From Chlamydiae bacterium RIFCSPHIGHO2_12_FULL_49_9 (GTDB lineage: Bacteria > Chlamydiota > Chlamydiia > Chlamydiales > SM23-39): DNA of 9,302 nt. Shown here in pieces: positions 4,677 to 9,302 of the stretch; positions within the stretch are counted from its first letter, which is position 1; each line of letters begins with the position of its first letter. The DNA lies in the NCBI GenBank assembly GCA_001794935.1, contig MGLY01000088.1, positions 1 through 9,302 on the forward strand, given 5' to 3'. Below the pieces are notes generated by a model. The model had not been told where the DNA came from. It saw nothing but the letters and a program-made list of their open reading frames with translations, and searched no databases. The position numbers and the translations under genes were made by a program.

Positions 4677-7579
4677 TCCATTTCCGCTGCTAAAAAGGTC
4701 AATCGACACCGATTTTCAGAGTACGCCCAATCTGCAAAGAGTGTCAACTGCTCAGTTGGCTCTCCAGAAACAGTGACGATTGCTTTATCAGAAAGCCTCA
4801 ATGGAGCCAATGATTCCGCTGAATCCAGAGGAGCTTTCACATAGAGGAAAATCCAATCGTACGTTTTTTTCAGACTCCCTATGAGCTCTATAAATTCATG
4901 CGATTGGATCAGCTCCGTGCCATATGGGGTAAATCCGCCGGATGGAATCCAATCGAACCCTTTGCCTTTCCGAATCGGCAATTCAGAGGCTTCCCTTTTC
5001 CACACCTGATAAAGTCCGGGAATCTCTCCGCTCTTGCACTTCACTGAAAAATCACAGCGGAGGACAATCGATTTATAGGACATCAAAGAGAGGTGCTCTC
5101 CCAACGCATACGAGTAATTGGGCCCGCTCCCCGAGATGAGAGAGACCACTTTTCCCGCCCCCTTATTTTTTAGGAAAAGGGACAGCTTTCTTAGCAGATC
5201 CAAATCAGGTCCTGTAGGAGCCTCCGCTAAAGGCCCATCGCAAAATGAGCTGATCTTGCCAAGAATAGGCAGTCCCATTGCCTGGAGCTTCTCAAATGAC
5301 GAAGGAAACCCTTTAAACACCGTCCGAATGAGCGAGAAAAAAAACGTCCCAAACACAGCTGCAAATGCGCCCATGAAGGCCATCCATCGGATCTGAGTTG
5401 GGTTGGGGACTTTCGGAACAATCGCCAAATCGAGCGGCTTGGATTCGACATGATGGAGATGATGAGAGATTGTCTTTGACTCGACAAGCTCTGTAAACAT
5501 CTCCATAATTTTTGAGTTCATCCTCGTTCGCACCTCAAGCCACCTTTCCAGTTTCCACCTTTCGGGGAGATCTGATGCGATCGTTTGAATGTCCTGCATT
5601 TTCATCTGCAAGACAGCTTTTTTTTGCAAAAGGGCTTCGCGCCGATCTATGAGTGAATCTTTAGCCTGCTCATAATAGGCGGAGATTTGTTGATTGATGC
5701 AATCAAGAGAGGTTCGTTGGAGAGCTTCCATTTTATCTCTGATCACAGAAGCATGGATCTCTTCCACTCGCAACAACTGATCCAAGTGGCTCGCTAACAC
5801 CGATTTATGCAAAGAGATTTCCTCTTTTCCTCTTTCCTCTTCTTTGGAGCTTCTATATTTTTCATTTTTGATATGAAGCGCAGCCTCTCCTGCGGAAACA
5901 ATCAGCTTTTGACTCAAAGGATCTTTCAGTAAAGAACTCAATGAACTCAGCTCAAAATCGGGGCGAGGAATCTCATTTTTTAAATCCGTATAGAGCTTAA
6001 TTTGGGCCTTTGCTGCATCAAGCTTGGCATTGTATTCGGCAAAAAGTGCGCGGGCTGTATGCAGATCGATTCCATCTAACTCAGTCTCTTCTCCCCCGTG
6101 TAAAAGCCGCTCTTGCAACATGTTTTCCCGAACCGAAAGGAGCCGCATGCAATTTTCAATATAAAGAACTAAATCTTCCTTGGCTTTGCTTTCCCCTGAT
6201 TTTTGAACTCGCTCGATCCAACTCGTAAGATGAGAGCTGAAAAATTCAGTCGGCGAATGGTTTAAAATGGATAATGAAGCCAACTCGCCCGGGAAAAGGG
6301 CTTCACGGCTGTCTACAGAGGCCAAAAAACGCTCTAAAAGCGCCCTTTCCTGCCTCAGTTCTTGAAGCTCTTTCGAACGAAAGGCAACCTTTTCATCAAA
6401 TGAAAGCCCCTTTTCTTTTCCTCTTCCGGAAACCTCTATAAGGTCTCTTTGTTGTTTGAGCTCGTGAATGACGTGCCAAAGAGACGCTCCGGACAATGCC
6501 TCATTTTTTGTAAAGCTGAGAATTCCGCCCGTTTTCTCTGTTTCAGAGAGGAGGGCTAAATCGGTTTCAATCGCGCACAACTCAGAAAACATCTGCTGGT
6601 GGGGGACAAGGAGCCCTCTTGCCTGATCGTCAACACCAAAATAGCCGCTCTTTTCAAGATTCGATCCCATATGAGCCGCATACGCTTGGAATATATCGTC
6701 GAGTTTTGCGTAAAGCTGCTGTTGTTTTTTTTCCAAATAGACAAACTGCTCATCAGCCAGCTGATCGTGATCTCGCTTCAAATAGTTTTGGTATTCCCTC
6801 ATCAACTGGTTGAGCACTTTTGCCGCAAAATGTCTGTCTCTATGAGCAAAAGTGAGATCATAAATGGATTTGCTTGCTTTTTGAGGGGCAATTTTAAGAT
6901 CCGATTTCAACCCCTTTGCAATCCCTTCCCAAGGAGAGATCGTCAGAGGATAAAAGGCGTTGATTTTGAGTTGATGCGGAGGTTTTTCTACCGTGAAGGA
7001 GAGATTTTCAAGCCGTACTTCTGAGCCAAGCGTTCCTTCTGCTATTTTGGTCTTTTTATCCTCTGAATAGAGGACAAACTGACTCGCATCGGAAAAACGA
7101 AGAAAAAATGAGAGGCTATTTTCTCCATCATAAAATACATTTTTAAAAATAAACCCGTCGAGATCATCAATCAGCTTTCCCATTTCAATTTTGAGATTGT
7201 CCCTTGTGCGGCTTAACACCTTGGCAATCAACCATCTCTGATTAGACACGCTCGCTTGAAGCCCCATTTGATGAACAAGCGGTTTCAAAACCTGGTAAGA
7301 TTTCATGAGCACAATGGCCTGAGGCTCAGCCCCGCCAAATCCACCGCCGCTCAAAAGGTCTCTTAAGGAGCCGCCTCCGTCCGATCTCTCAGCGCTCTCC
7401 TTGAAAGTGGCTTCCGCTTTGTATTTGGGGGCTTTTATGATTGAGAGAAAAGCGAAGAGGAGAGATCCGATCAGAGCTGCCTTGATCAGTTTTTTCTTTT
7501 GTCTTTTAAAAAGGTCCGACACATCGCTTAAAGTGAAAATCCGCTCATCAGCCTGATAGCGAGACGGCTTTTCACTCAC
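4673..7579 (-). CDS. Large Wzz/Wzc-like polysaccharide co-polymerase with degenerate BY-kinase domain
   Basis: Inner-membrane protein (968 aa) of the family that sets polysaccharide chain length and couples synthesis to a Wza-type export pore. Visible features: a short cytoplasmic N-terminus, TM1 at about 32-48, the Wzz-like PKYKAEATF segment and GGGSLRDLLSGGGFGG, then about 680 periplasmic residues with charged, coiled-coil-like stretches (roughly 280-320, 390-430, 590-700), the proline-rich approach VPKVPNP (721-727) and TM2 at about 730-751. The C-terminal 217 residues resemble a bacterial tyrosine kinase domain, but the nucleotide sites look broken. The Walker A region ISGSGPNYS (815-823) has no GK[ST], the A' region VLRCDF has Arg841 where the first Asp belongs, and the Walker B region YDWIFLYVKAP (907-917) lacks its Asp. 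The tail has no tyrosine cluster. The start is GTG 7579, which overlaps the upstream stop as GTGA, with GGGGGA ten bases ahead. Likely a scaffold rather than a kinase. Confidence 0.85.
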   Translation of the reverse strand: MSEKPSRYQADERIFTLSDVSDLFKRQKKKLIKAALIGSLLFAFLSIIKAPKYKAEATFKESAERSDGGGSLRDLLSGGGFGGAEPQAIVLMKSYQVLKPLVHQMGLQASVSNQRWLIAKVLSRTRDNLKIEMGKLIDDLDGFIFKNVFYDGENSLSFFLRFSDASQFVLYSEDKKTKIAEGTLGSEVRLENLSFTVEKPPHQLKINAFYPLTISPWEGIAKGLKSDLKIAPQKASKSIYDLTFAHRDRHFAAKVLNQLMREYQNYLKRDHDQLADEQFVYLEKKQQQLYAKLDDIFQAYAAHMGSNLEKSGYFGVDDQARGLLVPHQQMFSELCAIETDLALLSETEKTGGILSFTKNEALSGASLWHVIHELKQQRDLIEVSGRGKEKGLSFDEKVAFRSKELQELRQERALLERFLASVDSREALFPGELASLSILNHSPTEFFSSHLTSWIERVQKSGESKAKEDLVLYIENCMRLLSVRENMLQERLLHGGEETELDGIDLHTARALFAEYNAKLDAAKAQIKLYTDLKNEIPRPDFELSSLSSLLKDPLSQKLIVSAGEAALHIKNEKYRSSKEEERGKEEISLHKSVLASHLDQLLRVEEIHASVIRDKMEALQRTSLDCINQQISAYYEQAKDSLIDRREALLQKKAVLQMKMQDIQTIASDLPERWKLERWLEVRTRMNSKIMEMFTELVESKTISHHLHHVESKPLDLAIVPKVPNPTQIRWMAFMGAFAAVFGTFFFSLIRTVFKGFPSSFEKLQAMGLPILGKISSFCDGPLAEAPTGPDLDLLRKLSLFLKNKGAGKVVSLISGSGPNYSYALGEHLSLMSYKSIVLRCDFSVKCKSGEIPGLYQVWKREASELPIRKGKGFDWIPSGGFTPYGTELIQSHEFIELIGSLKKTYDWIFLYVKAPLDSAESLAPLRLSDKAIVTVSGEPTEQLTLFADWAYSENRCRLTFLAAEME

Positions 7580-8625
7580 GGGACGAAAATCCCCCAGCTA
7601 CCGCATTGTTTACCTATGAACTCAATTCCTCCAAAGGCCGGCAAGAGCTGCGAAATGAATCGATTCCATTCGGTGATCGGTTTGGCCGCCACAAAGACAA
7701 TATCGCCCGGCATCAAAAGAAGGCTGTCGTTCGGAAGATGGATCACATGCTCCCAACTCAAAGTGTAGATTTTCGGTTTGCAGATGTTGCCGCGGATCAC
7801 CTGAATGTAAGATCTGTCCCCCGTAAATGGGATCCCTCCCGCCTCTGCAAGGGCATGTCTCAAAGACATAAATCCGGAAGGAAGACTGATCACGCGCTCG
7901 CGGGCTACTTCACCCATCACCATGAGGCTTGCAGCTGAAGGCTCGGCAATATAAATCTTGTCGCCGCCGCGCATGACGATATTCTGACTCATATCGCCCT
8001 CTTTTAAGAGCCTGTTGAGATCGACCGGAAGAAGCGCTCCATCTCTTGCAACATAGCTTTTAAATAAGTTGGCGTCAGTGGGCACCCTCGCCTTAGAAAG
8101 AACATCGAAGAGGCGGATTTTCCCATCGACGGGAACGCTCGGAACAGAAACAAGCCCAGCGAGCTCCACTTTTCTCACGATTCTGTCTTTGTATGTGACG
8201 AACACCTCCATATCCTGGATGTGTCTGGCGTAGTGATCTTCGATTTTTTTCTTCGCCTCGCCGAGAGTGAGCCCCTCGACTTTCACAGACGAGATATCCG
8301 GTAGAGAGATCTCCCCCCCAACTACCTGATAGCCGATTGAGTTGCCGATTTCCGATACGGCCTGAACGATGTCGTGTCTTTTGGGATGATATAAAAAGAT
8401 CCTCAAGACGTCGTCTTCATGGATCCGATCCTGGTATTCTTCCAGATCCTCATCGCCCAGCTCGGCAACCGAATACCCTTCCATCTCTAAAATCGAGAGC
8501 TTTCCCTCCCTGATTTTGTAGGAGTCGAGAACAAACTCATCGGCTCCAAATAAATCCTTGCCCATGTAAGGACCGCTGCAGCTCGCAAGATAGAGAGCCA
8601 AGAAAAAAGATGCCAATCGCCTCAT
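7576..8625 (-). CDS. wza: Wza-like outer-membrane polysaccharide export lipoprotein
   Basis: A 349-residue periplasmic/outer-membrane protein expected to form the ring-shaped pore that exports capsule or exopolysaccharide. Visible features: a lipoprotein signal peptide (MRRLASFFLALYLASC) with lipobox LASC and acylated Cys16; a polysaccharide-export domain beginning near IHEDDVLRIFLYHP (about residues 68-150); one SLBB-type domain with VRKVELAGLVSVP and a second with LMVMGEVARERVISLPSG; the LLLMPGDIVFVAA end; and PITEWNRFISQLLPAFGG, which matches the C-terminal amphipathic helix that forms the outer-membrane barrel in E. coli Wza. The length is slightly below E. coli Wza (379 aa). ATG 8625 is chosen; a TTG at 8628 would add one residue, and neither has a clear Shine-Dalgarno. 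It is first in the operon and overlaps the Wzc-like gene by 4 bases, which supports a working export pair. Confidence 0.9.
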   Translation of the reverse strand: MRRLASFFLALYLASCSGPYMGKDLFGADEFVLDSYKIREGKLSILEMEGYSVAELGDEDLEEYQDRIHEDDVLRIFLYHPKRHDIVQAVSEIGNSIGYQVVGGEISLPDISSVKVEGLTLGEAKKKIEDHYARHIQDMEVFVTYKDRIVRKVELAGLVSVPSVPVDGKIRLFDVLSKARVPTDANLFKSYVARDGALLPVDLNRLLKEGDMSQNIVMRGGDKIYIAEPSAASLMVMGEVARERVISLPSGFMSLRHALAEAGGIPFTGDRSYIQVIRGNICKPKIYTLSWEHVIHLPNDSLLLMPGDIVFVAAKPITEWNRFISQLLPAFGGIEFIGKQCGSWGIFVP

Positions 8626-8639
8626 CAAATGACCGATTC

Positions 8640-8667
8640 TTTACATTTCAGAGCAAGCTGGTATAAG
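8640..8667 (+). promoter_or_regulatory. Probable promoter of the UDP-glucuronate 4-epimerase gene
   Basis: TTTACA (8640-8645) and TATAAG (8662-8667) are 16 bases apart; each matches five of six sigma-70 consensus positions. This is the best promoter candidate in the window. The start would fall near 8674, giving a leader of about 57 bases that includes the hairpin and T-run at 8688-8709. Confidence 0.5.
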
Positions 8668-8687
8668 ATGTACCCACGAGAAGCTCC

Positions 8688-8709
8688 CTTGTATAGCACA
8701 AGTTTTTTT
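8688..8709 (+). terminator. Weak hairpin plus T7 in the epimerase leader (attenuator-like)
   Basis: CTTGT (8688-8692) pairs with ACAAG (8698-8702) around a 5-base loop and is followed at once by seven T (8703-8709). This is the form of an intrinsic terminator, but the stem has only five pairs, three of them A-T. It lies between the predicted promoter and the ATG, so it could act as a leaky attenuator, or it may be chance. Confidence 0.25.
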
Positions 8710-8719
8710 ATCAGGACAA
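8690..8719 (-). promoter_or_regulatory. Possible promoter of the polysaccharide export operon
   Basis: On the minus strand TTGTCC (8719-8714) and TATACA (8695-8690) are 18 bases apart, each matching four of six consensus positions. The predicted start near 8683 gives a leader of about 58 bases before ATG 8625. It would overlap the leader of the divergent epimerase gene, so the two directions may interfere. Weak by sequence alone. Confidence 0.35.
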
Positions 8720-8730
8720 GGTTTTAATCG

Positions 8731-9302
8731 ATGAAGCGAATACTCATCACAGGCGCTGCGGGATTTATCGGATTTCATCTGGCGCGCTATTTGAAGATGA
8801 GAGGCGATTTCGTTATCGGCCTCGACAACTTCAATTCTTACTATGATCCTCTCTTAAAAAAAGAGCGCGCTCAAATTCTTTCACAAGAAAAGATCTTTGT
8901 CGAAACCGGAGATATCCGAGATCAAAATCTTCTCAAAAAAATCCTCTCGGAAAATGAGATCACGCACACCGTCCATTTGGCTGCCCAGGCAGGCGTACGC
9001 CACTCGCTCGCCCATCCTGAGGAATATGTCGCGTCGAATCTCGATGGCTTCGCTTCTGTGCTAGAGGCATGCCGCACCTTCAAACAGATCAAACTCATCT
9101 ACGCCTCCTCCTCTTCCGTTTACGGTCTCAACAAAAAAATCCCCTTCAGCGTAGAAGATCCAACCGATCACCCGACAAATCTTTACGGCGCGACGAAAAA
9201 AGCGAATGAAGTGATGGCCCATTCCTATCATCATCTCTACGGCCTTGCTGTCACAGGACTTCGCTACTTCACAGCCTACGGCCCTTGGGGACGCCCCGAC
9301 AT
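8731..9302 (+). CDS. UDP-glucuronate 4-epimerase, N-terminal part (cut by right edge)
   Basis: An extended short-chain dehydrogenase expected to interconvert UDP-glucuronate and UDP-galacturonate in the cytoplasm with bound NAD. 190 codons are visible and the frame is open to the edge; family members are usually about 320-350 aa. Visible features: Rossmann motif GAAGFIG (8-14), DNFNSYYDP (32-40), HLAAQAGVRHS, the active-site serines in ASSSSVYG, the KIPFS segment, catalytic Tyr152 and Lys156 in LYGATKKANE, and RYFTAYGPWGRPD (178-190), a signature of the CapI/LpsL-type UDP-glucuronate epimerases. ATG 8731 is preceded by AAGG at a spacing of nine bases. It is divergent from the export operon and shares its substrate with the UDP-xylose synthase at the end of that operon. 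UDP-galactose epimerase is less likely given the GPWGRPD motif. Confidence 0.92.
   Translation, partial: MKRILITGAAGFIGFHLARYLKMRGDFVIGLDNFNSYYDPLLKKERAQILSQEKIFVETGDIRDQNLLKKILSENEITHTVHLAAQAGVRHSLAHPEEYVASNLDGFASVLEACRTFKQIKLIYASSSSVYGLNKKIPFSVEDPTDHPTNLYGATKKANEVMAHSYHHLYGLAVTGLRYFTAYGPWGRPD

Noticed and set aside
4677..4709. An upstream GTG start for the UDP-xylose synthase (11 extra residues)
   Set aside because: It has no Shine-Dalgarno, it lies within the upstream coding sequence, and the ATG at 4676 gives a standard stop/start overlap and an N-terminus close to the Rossmann motif.
6599..7024. A 141-codon plus-strand open frame opposite the Wzc-like gene
   Set aside because: It is antisense to the periplasmic region, has no recognisable motif and no supporting promoter or ribosome site.

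Overview
The window most likely comes from an environmental (Parachlamydia-like) member of the Chlamydiota. Two things suggest this. The left end carries rpsB and tRNA-Gly next to a class B penicillin-binding protein (PBP2). In Chlamydia, as I recall it, rpsB, ompA and pbp2 lie together in this order. The PBP2 is also unusually long (1071 aa), as chlamydial PBP2 proteins are, because of a charged insertion before the catalytic serine. No ompA (major outer membrane protein) lies between the tRNA and pbp2, which fits lineages outside the genus Chlamydia. The assignment rests on gene order and protein architecture read by eye, not on a database search.

Layout. Positions 1-185 (minus strand): the start of rpsB, which runs off the left edge, preceded by tRNA-Gly(TCC). 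Positions 186-330: an A/T-rich divergent promoter region. Positions 331-3546 (plus): pbp2. Positions 3547-3689: a convergent intergenic region almost filled by an elaborate nested inverted repeat with bilateral symmetry, three trunk stems and four side hairpins, which probably also acts as a bidirectional terminator. Positions 3690-8625 (minus): a three-gene operon read from right to left: a Wza-like outer-membrane polysaccharide export lipoprotein, a very large Wzz/Wzc-like polysaccharide co-polymerase with a degenerate kinase domain, and a UDP-glucuronate decarboxylase (UDP-xylose synthase). Each junction is a 4-base stop/start overlap. Positions 8626-8730: a divergent promoter region. Positions 8731-9302 (plus): the first 190 codons of a UDP-glucuronate 4-epimerase that continues past the right edge.

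How the genes fit together. The right half reads as a surface-polysaccharide module. Two sugar-nucleotide enzymes acting on the same precursor, UDP-glucuronate, one giving UDP-xylose and the other UDP-galacturonate, flank an export and chain-length pair (Wza-like plus Wzc-like). No glycosyltransferase, flippase or polymerase is visible; these may lie beyond 9302 or elsewhere. A capsule-type export system in a chlamydia-like genome, next to the cell-wall gene pbp2 and across a structured palindrome, is the main point of interest. All five protein-coding genes look intact apart from truncation at the window edges.
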